Shown piece after piece: positions 27,496 to 36,457 of a DNA stretch of 49,148 nt. The stretch spans positions 1 to 49,148 of the forward strand of contig JAJYWB010000044.1 in NCBI GenBank assembly GCA_021791715.1, in the 5' to 3' direction. Each line of letters opens with the position of its first letter. Positions within the stretch are counted from its first letter, which is position 1. The position numbers and the translations under genes were made by a program. The notes beneath the pieces are model-generated. The model was not told the DNA's origin. It worked only from the letters and a program-made list of their open reading frames with translations, and searched no databases. Origin of the DNA: Planctomycetota bacterium. GTDB lineage: Bacteria; Planctomycetota; Planctomycetia; Isosphaerales; Isosphaeraceae.

Positions 27496-30132
27496 TCATG
27501 GATATGCGGACAAGTTTTCGATGTCGGGAATCCATAGGCCTGTGAAATGCGAAACGATATATTTCCAATATTCCTCATCCTGATGCGTCAACATCGAAGC
27601 GAACGTCATCCTCGCCTGGTTTTTGAAATCCATCTTCGATACACGATCGGGATCGGGAATTTGATCGAGCAAATCGATCGTCCTTCGCGGATCGATCGAC
27701 ATCAGCGCTGTCAAAGGATTTTCGGCGTAGTAAAGAAAAGGATCGATCGTCGAGACGTCGATCGGTTCGATGAATATGCGAGCGATCGATGGATTAAAAC
27801 GGGCGAGGATCGCCGCGAGGAACGAATCGGATCGCTCGCGATTTTCTCGCTCATAATCGCGTTCTCCCAGGGTACGAAACGAGATCGCTCGCCAGAAAAA
27901 TTCGTCGACGAGGGTCGGATCAATTTTTTCAACGACCGAAATCAGCGCCGCGGCGACATCCTCGGGTTCCTGATCGGGGATGCCGATTTGGGGTCCTTGC
28001 TCGACCCTTTTTTCCAGAATATCAAAAGCTTCTTTGATTAGAGATACCGAGATCTGGTGATTGGATTGCGCGAGATTTTCGGCCACGACGCCGAGGGTGT
28101 AGGCTCTCGCCGAGTTCGGTCTAATCAACGACGCGATCCTCCGCGCTCGATCGAAGTCGCGCCGAGCCATCCGATACGCGACACGCATTGAGAAGAGATC
28201 GCGCATGAATGGATCGCTTAGATCGGAGAGGATGCGTTCGGACTCTTCGGGGTGACGCGCGGCGATCTCGTGCGCGATCCTGCCGTGAGCGTCTTCTGAT
28301 AACTGCGGAATCCTGATGTTCTTGATCAGATCGAGCGCCGTGGCGGCATCCAAAATCGCGTATGTTTTTGCGAAGATCGCGATCGTGAAACCTTCTTCGT
28401 CATGGAGTTTTCGCGCCGTTTCGATCGAATCGCCAAGAATTTTCGTCGCCTGCGCGTCTTCTCCCAGATCGAACATAAGGTCGGCGATCCAGGCGATCGC
28501 GCCGATCCTTTGCATCGGATCTTTTTGATTTTCGGCCTGCAATCGTGCGCGGGCCAATATCTCCAACTTCTTTGAGCGCCGATCGACCGGCAAACTATCG
28601 ATGATATCTTTATAAGATGACGTCTTATTTCCAATATCGCCGATCGACTCGACGACCGCGAGCGCTTCGTCGACGTCCGTTCTCGTCATACCTTTCGCGG
28701 CCAGACCGCGAAGAATGTCGTTATATCCCTCGTCTTTGAAGACGTTCTTCTCGGCGAGGTCGAGAACACGTTCGGGATCGAACAAGGCGGCGATGCTTAA
28801 AGCGTAATTTAATTCCGGCTGTGTGATTTTTTTCGATAATTTCTCGATGTACGGATTGAGAACTTTGCGGGCGAGTTCGTACCGTTCCTTGGCGTCGAGC
28901 GGAGTCGGCAGGGTTTTGAGCGGTCGATCGATTTTTTCGTCGTCTCGACGAATCATGAGATCAAGTACGGATTTATCCACGGGTACGACCGATCCGCCGA
29001 AACGATAACCAGGTTTACGAACGAAAAGGAACGCTCGACCGCGGGGAACGCCTTCGAGACGATACGCGCCGTCGCGATCGGTGATATCGGATAAGGTTTT
29101 GAAAGTATCTCCGCGCGAAAAGACGGTCGCGCCCGGAACGGGATCGCCCTTGGAATCGAGAATTCGTCCGGCGAGCGCATCGGGCCGAAGTTTCGGGGGG
29201 CCCACGAGAGGAATCGTGAGATCGATCGTCTCCCCCGGATCGAGAATTCCACTGATCGAGAATCGAGGTGCGCGATATTCGTTCGAGTTTCCTTGAAAAT
29301 CGACGCGGATACTGAACCGACCCGTGATGAATTCGGGGATATCAAAATTCCCTTCTCGATCGGTGATCAACTCTTCAATACTCGATTTCGGGTTTTCTTT
29401 CGTAAAGCGGTTTTGATCGTTACTAACGATTACGATACGCCCTTGAACCGCCTTGGGATCGTCGGCTTTCAATCGTCCTCGAATGCGACCGACTTGCTCC
29501 AACCGAAAAGGTTTGCCTTGAGAAGGCACGGCGCCTCGTTGCTTGCCAAAACGTGCCGATTCCGCCTCGATTAACGAGGTCGTCGACGGATCGGCGTGTT
29601 CGATTAAGGCTTTCCCTTCCGCGTTCGTCGTCGCTCCAAGCCGCTTGATGAGTTCTTTTGGAGGTACGTCGATCCTAGACGGTAATCCGTCGACGTGCAG
29701 AACGATCGGAGCGATGCGCACGCCTTCGACAGGTTTGCCGAAAAAATCGAGAACGACGATCGCATCTTGATTCTTTCTTCCGAGCTTGATCGTGATCGGC
29801 TTTTCAGGAGGTTTTTTCCAGTAAAACGCGTATCCCGCGATCGACGCGTCGTCGTGAAGAGCCCAGACGGTGGCCGTTTCGTTGAACTCGTTTTCGTCTC
29901 GAGGGACGACGAGGTCGAAAGCGAACGCGCCGTCGTGAGCCGATTTGGCGATATGAATCGCTTTTCTCGACATACGATTGGCATGATCGAATGTAGACAC
30001 GACAAGATCGCAGTTCGAGGCGGGATTCCCCGTCGCGTCGACGACTTTCCCCTCGATCCGAATCGTTTCGCCGGGTTTGACGGTCGCGTCCGCGTGCGCC
30101 GTCACGATCAAAAGCGCCAAAATCGCATTCAT
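27496..30132 (-). CDS. Secreted protein with carboxypeptidase-regulatory-like domains and helical repeats, paralogue 3
   Basis: An 878-residue protein with signal MNAILALLIVTAHADA. The first domain opens RIEGKVVDATGNPASNCDLV, the second is GRILDSKGDPVPGATVFSRG, and the helical half carries segments such as ALAVVESIGDIGNKTSSYK and ARRIASLIRPNSARAYTLG, ending LWIPDIENLSAYP. ATG 30132 is preceded by GGAGGATCGTC, nearly the same leader as paralogue 2, so the duplicated DNA included the translation start region. The Uma2 gene at 30269-31174 is 136 bp upstream on the same strand; the pair equals the Uma2/secreted pair at 24453-20764. Confidence 0.85.
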   Translation of the reverse strand: MNAILALLIVTAHADATVKPGETIRIEGKVVDATGNPASNCDLVVSTFDHANRMSRKAIHIAKSAHDGAFAFDLVVPRDENEFNETATVWALHDDASIAGYAFYWKKPPEKPITIKLGRKNQDAIVVLDFFGKPVEGVRIAPIVLHVDGLPSRIDVPPKELIKRLGATTNAEGKALIEHADPSTTSLIEAESARFGKQRGAVPSQGKPFRLEQVGRIRGRLKADDPKAVQGRIVIVSNDQNRFTKENPKSSIEELITDREGNFDIPEFITGRFSIRVDFQGNSNEYRAPRFSISGILDPGETIDLTIPLVGPPKLRPDALAGRILDSKGDPVPGATVFSRGDTFKTLSDITDRDGAYRLEGVPRGRAFLFVRKPGYRFGGSVVPVDKSVLDLMIRRDDEKIDRPLKTLPTPLDAKERYELARKVLNPYIEKLSKKITQPELNYALSIAALFDPERVLDLAEKNVFKDEGYNDILRGLAAKGMTRTDVDEALAVVESIGDIGNKTSSYKDIIDSLPVDRRSKKLEILARARLQAENQKDPMQRIGAIAWIADLMFDLGEDAQATKILGDSIETARKLHDEEGFTIAIFAKTYAILDAATALDLIKNIRIPQLSEDAHGRIAHEIAARHPEESERILSDLSDPFMRDLFSMRVAYRMARRDFDRARRIASLIRPNSARAYTLGVVAENLAQSNHQISVSLIKEAFDILEKRVEQGPQIGIPDQEPEDVAAALISVVEKIDPTLVDEFFWRAISFRTLGERDYERENRERSDSFLAAILARFNPSIARIFIEPIDVSTIDPFLYYAENPLTALMSIDPRRTIDLLDQIPDPDRVSKMDFKNQARMTFASMLTHQDEEYWKYIVSHFTGLWIPDIENLSAYP

Positions 30133-30268
30133 GACGATCCTCCGATGAAAGAACTGGAGAGGGGGGGACCGATCGCTTGAGACGACAGTCGACTGAGATG
30201 ATCGTATCGTCGCGTTCGCCGCGATTCAAGCGAACGCGAGGTTCGATCGGGAGTGCGGAGATCGATTT

Positions 30269-31174
30269 TTAAGCGTCGGGATTCGCCTGATTTTCGAGCA
30301 GCGAACGCAGGCGTGCGACTTCGGCTTCAAGCGCTTTCACGCGTCTCGCTTCCTCCTCGGCTCGTTTGGCTTCCTCCTCGGCTCGTTTGGCTTCCTCCTC
30401 GGCTCGTTTGGCTTCCTCCTCGGCTCGTTTGGCTTCCTCCTCGGCTCGTTTGGCTTCCTCCTCGGCTCGTTTGGCTTCTTGTCGGGCTCGTCGGTTCGCT
30501 TTCAATCGCTCTTTTTCGGATTCATCGAGTTGTCGATTCATATCGTTGATCGTCGGTAGCATCTCGTCCATAAAAGGGATTTTGAAATGATTCCGCAGGT
30601 GAATGAGGCGAAGGCGATAATCCTCGGGAATCATCCGCGATTCGAGCCGGGGGCTCACGATGCTTCCGTCAGGCTCGATACTCATCGGCCGATACGCTCC
30701 GTCGACAAGTTCAAAGCCTTGAAAACGCGGGTTAAGACATTCGTCGACGGGATCGAAGATATAATATTCCTCAACCCCGAGCGAGGCGTAAAGGATCGGT
30801 TTTTCGTAGACGTCGATCTTCCATGTACTATCCGAGGTGATCTCGAAGATGACGTGGGGAGCGGTTCCCTCAACCCACGTTTTGAAGGTGCGTCGCGGGT
30901 CGGTACCGTCGATTCCGAACGTCACCATGACATCGGGCGATTTGTTGGCTTTGGGATTTCCCTTTTCATAATAAAGGAACATGTCGCCCGCGACGTGGAT
31001 GTCCTTGCGCTTCATGAAGATGCGCACCATTTGGATCGCCGCCATCAATTCGAGAATTGAAAGGACATGGATTCCGGTTTCGCCCATTGGCTCGCCGTCC
31101 GATTCGGGATAGAAGACGTCGTCGTCTTGCGTCGAGACGTCGGGTCGGGATTTGTCGGTGAGGATTTTGGTCAT
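30269..31174 (-). CDS. Uma2 family nuclease-like protein with heptad-repeat tail, paralogue 2
   Basis: A 301-residue near-copy of the Uma2 protein at 23593-24453, identical over most of the nuclease domain, including SPDVMVTFGIDG, HVIFEITSDST and EKPILYASLGVEEYYIFDP. Its coiled tail has seven heptads (six EAKRAEE plus EARRVKA) against five in the other copy; two heptads plus one extra residue near the N-terminus account for the length difference. A longer frame reaches 31504, but it would overlap the divergent MazG-like gene and has no counterpart in the other copy, so I start at ATG 31174. It probably shares a promoter region with that divergent gene. Confidence 0.9.
   Translation of the reverse strand: MTKILTDKSRPDVSTQDDDVFYPESDGEPMGETGIHVLSILELMAAIQMVRIFMKRKDIHVAGDMFLYYEKGNPKANKSPDVMVTFGIDGTDPRRTFKTWVEGTAPHVIFEITSDSTWKIDVYEKPILYASLGVEEYYIFDPVDECLNPRFQGFELVDGAYRPMSIEPDGSIVSPRLESRMIPEDYRLRLIHLRNHFKIPFMDEMLPTINDMNRQLDESEKERLKANRRARQEAKRAEEEAKRAEEEAKRAEEEAKRAEEEAKRAEEEAKRAEEEARRVKALEAEVARLRSLLENQANPDA
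30340..30486 (-). repeat. 21 bp coding minisatellite, about seven units
   Basis: CTCGTTTGGCTTCCTCCTCGG repeats from 30361, 30382, 30403, 30424, 30445 and 30466, with one diverged unit before. The units are almost perfectly identical, more so than in the copy at 23664-23768, which suggests recent expansion or homogenisation. The array encodes EAKRAEE heptads. Confidence 0.93.
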
Positions 31175-31342
31175 CGGTCGGCTCGCTTCCTCTGAATGGA
31201 ACTCGACGGACGAGCGGATTGGAACAGTTTCGATTATAATCCGGCACGAAGTCGTTCGCGACTCCGGCGGAGACCGAATCGATTGGGATAGAACGTCGGC
31301 CTTCTGGCACGACGCCATCGCTTTTTGTAAGATGAGACATCG

Positions 31343-31666
31343 ATGAGCCGAAAACCGATTGAGGGGATCACTCTTTCCAAGCTTCAAACGTGGATCGGCG
31401 CGATGTACGGCGAGCGCGATCTGGCTCGGGGAGACGCCGCGACGTTCTTGTGGCTTACCGAGGAATTCGGCGAACTCGCGACGGCGCTTCGCTCGGGTAC
31501 CCAAGAGGAATTAGCGCTCGAAATGGCCGACGTGATCGCGTGGCTCGCGACGCTCGCCAATATCCGGGGGGTCGACCTCGAACAGGCGATATGGGATAAA
31601 TACGGCGGCTCGTGTCCGGGTTGCGGTGCGTCTCCTTGCGTTTGCGACCCCGCCGAAAAACCGTGA
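31343..31666 (+). CDS. MazG-like nucleotide pyrophosphohydrolase domain protein with Cys-rich tail
   Basis: A 107-residue protein. Residues ~8-88 are a MazG-like all-alpha domain with the metal-binding acidic residues in LTEEFGELATAL (E40, E41, E44) and LALEMADVIAWLATLA (E60, D63). Such enzymes hydrolyse nucleoside triphosphates to monophosphates and pyrophosphate. The last 17 residues hold four cysteines (C91, C94, C99, C101; CPGCGASPCVC), a possible small metal site that the core domain does not need. It starts 168 bp from the divergent Uma2 gene and ends 67 bp before the large membrane protein gene. Confidence 0.88.
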   Translation: MSRKPIEGITLSKLQTWIGAMYGERDLARGDAATFLWLTEEFGELATALRSGTQEELALEMADVIAWLATLANIRGVDLEQAIWDKYGGSCPGCGASPCVCDPAEKP

Positions 31667-31733
31667 TCGACGTCGATCGGCGGCGGGAACTTCGCGGGTC
31701 GATTCGCCGGAGCGTCATCATCTTTAAGTGATC

Positions 31734-34064
31734 ATGATTATCATGAAGATACCAAAAGCTATGATTTTTCACTTGAAACGATCGATCGGAGGGGCGGTCG
31801 TCTCGGTGACGCCGACGATGATATTCGCGTTGTTCGCGACCGCCGGTTTGGCCCGCGCGGCGGCCGCGCCTCGGATCGAGCTCGAAAACGTTCGAGTGGG
31901 TTTTGGGGGGCGATTCGAGGTCGGTCGTTGGACTCCGGTTTGGCTTCAGCTTCGCGCGGGGAGCGAACGATTCACGGGAATCGTCGAGCTTGGGGTTCCC
32001 GACGACGACGACACGCCGACGTTCGTCCGCCGAGCGATCGACGTACCCGCGGGGGGATCGGCGGTCGTTTCTATGTACGTCCGTTGCGGGTCGACGATCT
32101 TGGACAACTGGAAGGCCCGGGCGATCGACGAGAACATGCGATCGTATCGATTAAACTTCAACGAAGAATCGATGAATTCGGTCTCTCCTCTCGAACCGTT
32201 TGAAGTGTTGGTGTTGACGTTCGGCGATCCGCAAGGAGTCGAACGAATCGCCGAGCTTCCGGGGTTTCGCGTCGACGCCGCGATCGCGAACGGCTCGCCT
32301 TCGACGCAGGGGAGGTCGCTCCTGCCGATCAAGCTCAACCCGATCGATCCGCTGCCGAACCGGTGGTATGGTTATGAATCGGCGCAAGCGATCGTGATTG
32401 ATACGGGTGATAAAGACGTGATCGCGGCGCTTGGATCTGGGCGTGAAAAGCCGTTGATTGATTGGGTGAAAAACGGCGGTCATCTCGTCGTCGCGGTCGG
32501 GAGCAACTGGCGAGCGGTGAAGGACGGTCCGTTCGCTTCGATTCTTCCCGCGGTTCCCGAGGGGTCGATCCAACTGAACGATCTCGACGCGCTGGAAACG
32601 TACGCGGCTTCGAAGAAGCCGATTCAACCTCCGGGAGGTCCGCGGGTGACGGTGACGAAACTGGCGCTCGTTCCGGGGCGAGGCGGCAAGACGCTCGACG
32701 CCGATCCGACGACTCCGCTCGTGGTGCGCGGACCTTGCGGATTCGGTCGCGTCACGGTCGTCGCGGTCGACGTCAACCTGAAGCCGTTCTCGGCTTGGGA
32801 GGATCGCAATTTGTTCTGGCTTAAAACGATCGATCTCAAAGGATCGCCCGGCCAAACGTCCAATTACGCTTACACCGCGGCGATGGGAGGTCCGGCGCGG
32901 CGGATCTCGTATTCGAACGTCTCCGATCTTTCGACTTCGCTCCGCGGCGGTCTTGAATCGTTTCCCGCGGTTAAGCTCGTACCGTTCGCGTGGGTCGCGT
33001 TTTTCATCTTTCTTTACATTCTTTTAATCGGTCCGGGCGATTATCTGTTTTTGCGTAAAGTGGTGAAGCGCATGGAATTCACCTGGATCACGTTCCCGAT
33101 CATAGTTTTAAGCGTGAGCGCGATCGCTTATATCGCGGCGTATTCGATCAAGGGGACCGATCTACGCGTGAACAAGATAGACGCCGTGGATATCGATCAG
33201 ACGAGCGGGCTGATGCGCGGAACGAGCTGGTTCACGGTTTTCAGCCCGCGAAACGACGATTATTCGATCGGAATCGAGCCGTTATCGTTCCATCGCGATC
33301 CCAAGGCGGACGTTCCGGCTTCGAATTCGGATCCCGCGCCGAATCCCGCGGGGGTCGAAACGATCGTCACCTGGTTCGGCGTTCCCGAATCGGGATACGG
33401 AGGTATGAACAATCCCAACCGGTTGGGGCTTTCGTCGACGGGTTATTCGTACGAGCCCGTGGGGGAGGCCGAACGGATCGTCGGCGCGCGGGTGCCGATC
33501 TGGAGCACGCGGAGTTTTCAGGCGAGTTGGCGGGGTCGGGGCGAGACGATCATCGAATCGTCGATCGAGTCGGCGAGCGGGGAACGCGTATTGGGGACGA
33601 TCAAGAATCTTTTACCTGTTCCTCTAAAAGACGTTCATCTCGCTTACGGCAAGCAAGTTTTTGAATTGGGGACGATCGCCCCGGGAAAAACCGCGGTCGT
33701 CGAAACCGCGAAGAATCGTTCGCTCGCGGGGTACGTGCAAGACGCGCTCGCGAATCGGAATATCAATAACGGGAACGGCGTCGAAAAATCGGCGCATCCC
33801 GCGGCCGACTCGGCTCGGCTGGTGCGTGCGATGATGTTTTATTCGACCGCGGGTTCCGAGGCGGCCGTCCTCGAGAATCATTTGTTCCGAGAGCTTGATT
33901 TATCGAGCCGGCTCGCTCTCGACGGCGCGATTCTTTTCGCCGAGATCGAACGGCCCGCGTCGGTCCTCTATTTGGGTAAAGGGAAACCGATCCCCAAGAT
34001 CGATCAGGCGACCGTGCTCCGAGTCGTCTTGCCGATGAATCCCCCGGCGAACGATTCAAACTGA
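31734..34064 (+). CDS. Large membrane-anchored protein next to an ABC ATPase, function unknown
   Basis: A 776-residue protein. A hydrophobic segment near residues 25-43 is a signal or anchor (PTMIFALFATAGLARAAAA). The next ~370 residues form a beta-rich extracytoplasmic part opening with RIELENVRVGFGGRFEVGRW. Two transmembrane helices then follow (about 420-440, PFAWVAFFIFLYILLIGPGD, and 452-470, FPIIVLSVSAIAYIAAYSI), and ~300 further extracytoplasmic residues. I do not recognise a named family, though the layout resembles auxiliary proteins of ABC export or gliding-type systems. The ATPase gene begins 74 bp downstream. Several ATGs (31734, 31743) could be the start, and none has a strong ribosome site. 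Confidence 0.8.
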   Translation: MIIMKIPKAMIFHLKRSIGGAVVSVTPTMIFALFATAGLARAAAAPRIELENVRVGFGGRFEVGRWTPVWLQLRAGSERFTGIVELGVPDDDDTPTFVRRAIDVPAGGSAVVSMYVRCGSTILDNWKARAIDENMRSYRLNFNEESMNSVSPLEPFEVLVLTFGDPQGVERIAELPGFRVDAAIANGSPSTQGRSLLPIKLNPIDPLPNRWYGYESAQAIVIDTGDKDVIAALGSGREKPLIDWVKNGGHLVVAVGSNWRAVKDGPFASILPAVPEGSIQLNDLDALETYAASKKPIQPPGGPRVTVTKLALVPGRGGKTLDADPTTPLVVRGPCGFGRVTVVAVDVNLKPFSAWEDRNLFWLKTIDLKGSPGQTSNYAYTAAMGGPARRISYSNVSDLSTSLRGGLESFPAVKLVPFAWVAFFIFLYILLIGPGDYLFLRKVVKRMEFTWITFPIIVLSVSAIAYIAAYSIKGTDLRVNKIDAVDIDQTSGLMRGTSWFTVFSPRNDDYSIGIEPLSFHRDPKADVPASNSDPAPNPAGVETIVTWFGVPESGYGGMNNPNRLGLSSTGYSYEPVGEAERIVGARVPIWSTRSFQASWRGRGETIIESSIESASGERVLGTIKNLLPVPLKDVHLAYGKQVFELGTIAPGKTAVVETAKNRSLAGYVQDALANRNINNGNGVEKSAHPAADSARLVRAMMFYSTAGSEAAVLENHLFRELDLSSRLALDGAILFAEIERPASVLYLGKGKPIPKIDQATVLRVVLPMNPPANDSN

Positions 34065-34138
34065 GATACAGATACGTAAATTAAAGATAACGATGAGTTT
34101 GATCGAATGATTTCTTCAAGCGAAAGCGAGAACGGTGT

Positions 34139-35125
34139 ATGAGTACAACGGCGCCCGAGGCTCCCGTCGTCGCCGAATCCAGGCCGACCGACGGTCCGAT
34201 GATCGAAACGCAAGATCTCACCAAGATGTACGGCGAGCTTTACGCGCTCAATCGCCTTAACCTGACGCTCCACAAAGGAGACGTTTACGGGTTCATCGGC
34301 CCCAACGGCGCGGGCAAAACGACGACGATGCGCATCCTCGCCACGCTTCTCAACCCGACGTGGGGCGAGGCTTACGTGTGCGGCCAATCGATCTACACCG
34401 GCGCCAAAGACATCCGTCGCGCAATCGGCTACATGCCCGACTTCTTCGGCGTTTATGACGATATGAAAGTGATCGAATATCTAGAATTCTTCGCCGCCGC
34501 GTATCGCATCAAGGGGCCGGCGAGGAAGAAAATTTGCGAAGAGGTGCTCGAACTTGTCGATTTAACATACAAGCGAGACGCGTTGGTGACGAGTCTTTCG
34601 CGCGGAATGACGCAACGGCTCGGGCTCGCTCGCGTGCTGTTGCACAATCCCCAGGTTTTGCTCCTCGACGAGCCGGCCTCGGGGCTCGACCCGCGCGCCC
34701 GGATCGAGATTCGAGGGCTTTTAAAAGAGCTGCGTGCGATGGGGAAGACGATTCTCGTTTCGAGCCATATCCTTCCAGAACTTGCCGATATCTGCAACAA
34801 GATCGGCATTATCGAACAGGGCGTTTTGCTTGTCAACGGAGCGGTCGTCGACGTGATGAAGCAGGTGCGCGCCGACATCGTCTTGAACATCGCCGTCGCC
34901 TCGCGGATGAACGAAGCCGCCGCGCTGCTCGAGGCGATCGCCGACGTCGCGTCGGTCGAGGATAAGAACGGCGTTTTGAACGTTCGACTCGGCGAAAACG
35001 TCGTTCAGTACACGTTCCTGGCGCGAACCCTCATCGAAAACGGGTTCGAGCTCACGCTTTTCAAAGAAGACGAAATCAATCTTGAAACCGCGTTTATGCA
35101 TTTGACGAAGGGAATCACGAGCTGA
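34139..35125 (+). CDS. ABC transporter ATP-binding protein
   Basis: A 328-residue ATPase with a full set of motifs: Walker A GPNGAGKTT (54-62), signature LSRGMTQ (153-159), Walker B VLLLDEP (173-179), D-loop SGLD, and H-switch SSH (208-210). About 90 further residues follow the ATPase core, as in ABC-2-type export ATPases. It would power a permease, but none is encoded next to it: the gene upstream is the 776-residue protein with two or three membrane helices, and the gene downstream is on the other strand. The permease may be elsewhere, or the upstream protein may be the membrane partner. Confidence 0.95.
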   Translation: MSTTAPEAPVVAESRPTDGPMIETQDLTKMYGELYALNRLNLTLHKGDVYGFIGPNGAGKTTTMRILATLLNPTWGEAYVCGQSIYTGAKDIRRAIGYMPDFFGVYDDMKVIEYLEFFAAAYRIKGPARKKICEEVLELVDLTYKRDALVTSLSRGMTQRLGLARVLLHNPQVLLLDEPASGLDPRARIEIRGLLKELRAMGKTILVSSHILPELADICNKIGIIEQGVLLVNGAVVDVMKQVRADIVLNIAVASRMNEAAALLEAIADVASVEDKNGVLNVRLGENVVQYTFLARTLIENGFELTLFKEDEINLETAFMHLTKGITS

Positions 35126-35147
35126 CGGTCCGATCGGCTCGTGATTC
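35112..35147. terminator. Hairpin enclosing the ABC ATPase stop codon
   Basis: GAATCACGAGC (35112-35122) and GCTCGTGATTC (35137-35147) form a perfect 11 bp stem; the TGA stop (35123-35125) is the first triplet of the loop. It lies between convergent genes and could serve either. There is no T-tract on the plus strand, so termination efficiency is uncertain. Confidence 0.45.
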
Positions 35148-35161
35148 GCATTGAATCCATA

Positions 35162-36124
35162 TCACGGCGTGCCGCCGCCGTAGGAGACGATCTTCGCCAG
35201 CGCCGCAGTCGGATTCACACGCGAGTAGCCGTTGAGCGATCCGTAAATCGTGAACGGAGCGTCGATATAGCGGCCGAAGTTCATCGAACTGCCGGGGGCG
35301 ATGTTCACGTTTCCGTGCACGAGAGCCCCTTGACCTCCGGTATCGCTCCCTTTGGCGCCTTGGGAGACAAGCCCCAAATCGCGAGCGATGTACATCCCCG
35401 ATCCGCCGCTGAAATCGAGATCCTGGCCGATATCCATCCAATTGAGATCGCGACCGACGTACAATCCCGATCCGCCGTCGAAGTTCGCGGTATGAACGAC
35501 GTCGAGCGTGTTCAGAGTCCCGCCGATGTCGATCGATCCGCCGGGTAAAATCGAATCGAGTGCGATCCGATCGACCGTTCCGAATCCGTTGACGATGATC
35601 GGCCCCGAAAGATCCGCGGTGTGATAGCCGAGGATCTGATAGATGTTCCCGCTCTTAACGATAATTTCACCGATGTTGAGTGTTTGTGTTTGATTATCGA
35701 CGCGATATGCGAAATCGTGCGCCGTTCCGACTCGAAGAGGAAACGGCTGGGGATCGATCGACAAGACCGATTGCTGCGTCGTCCCCGCGACGAGCAGGCC
35801 GACGCGTCCCCCCGACATCGGAAAGGCGTGAATTTGTCCGCCCGCGATCAACGGGTTCGCAGGATTGTAAACGCTGATGTTAAAGACCTCGCCGTTGCCG
35901 ACCGCGACTCGCGCCCCTTGTCCGCCGAAGAACGACTGGATGCCGACCCGAGGGCCGAAGGGAACGTGAGTCGGCGGCCGATGAGCGAAGAATTCTCGCG
36001 GCGCGATATGCTCGGCCTGTCCGACGACGTGCCCCGCGAATCCCGACGGCAACATCCGCGTTTCCATCTCGCCTTCGACCTCGGGCCGAAACGCCCGCCG
36101 CTTTCGCCGTCGAATCCAACTCAT
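35162..36124 (-). CDS. Surface protein with planctomycete N-terminal motif
   Basis: A 320-residue protein. It opens MSWIRRRKRRAFRPEVEGEM, continuing to E-T-R-M-L-P-S-G, the same basic/acidic/E-x-R-x-L pattern seen in the beta-helix protein at 11278-13983; in planctomycetes this precedes exported surface proteins. The rest is glycine-rich and beta-predicted. Its C-terminal half has degenerate repeats of a GGSGLYVGRDLNWMDIGQDL type (GGSGMYIARDLGLVSQG follows), a probable small beta-solenoid. The open frame extends to 36196, but ATG 36124 is preceded by GAGGAGGTCGAGCG, an excellent ribosome site. No enzymatic motif. Confidence 0.82.
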   Translation of the reverse strand: MSWIRRRKRRAFRPEVEGEMETRMLPSGFAGHVVGQAEHIAPREFFAHRPPTHVPFGPRVGIQSFFGGQGARVAVGNGEVFNISVYNPANPLIAGGQIHAFPMSGGRVGLLVAGTTQQSVLSIDPQPFPLRVGTAHDFAYRVDNQTQTLNIGEIIVKSGNIYQILGYHTADLSGPIIVNGFGTVDRIALDSILPGGSIDIGGTLNTLDVVHTANFDGGSGLYVGRDLNWMDIGQDLDFSGGSGMYIARDLGLVSQGAKGSDTGGQGALVHGNVNIAPGSSMNFGRYIDAPFTIYGSLNGYSRVNPTAALAKIVSYGGGTP

Positions 36125-36457
36125 CGCTCGACCTCCTCGATCGTTCACCGCTCGATCGATCCACGATCTCTTAGACGCTCGTCGATAAGCGATCATTCGC
36201 TCGTCGGCGTCGGATGATTTATCGGCGCGACTCGTCGTCGCCGCGCGGTCGAACCTCGGCGTCGATGCCGAAATCGTTCGTAACCGATCGTTTGGAGAGA
36301 GTAATCCGATCGTTCCGACGCCGACGATCGGGCGGTTTGTTCAACGCGTCGAGTGAATTTTCTCGTCAAGGCTTTCCCGATCGGGCACGGCACGGTATAT
36401 TGGTGTTTTCGCGCATAACCAGGTTGATAAACGTTTCGAGTCGGGAGCATCGTGTCG
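36125..36457. other. Divergent intergenic region before rplU
   Basis: Holds the 5' ends of the surface protein gene (minus) and rplU (plus). A TATATT at 36396-36401, about 60 bp before the rplU start, could be a -10 box, but the hexamer 17 bp upstream is a poor -35 match. No L21 leader structure or other gene is recognisable. Confidence 0.4.

Noticed and set aside
31175..31504. N-terminal extension of the second Uma2 protein to 411 residues
   Set aside because: The extension overlaps the start of the divergent MazG-like gene and has no equivalent in the other Uma2 copy.
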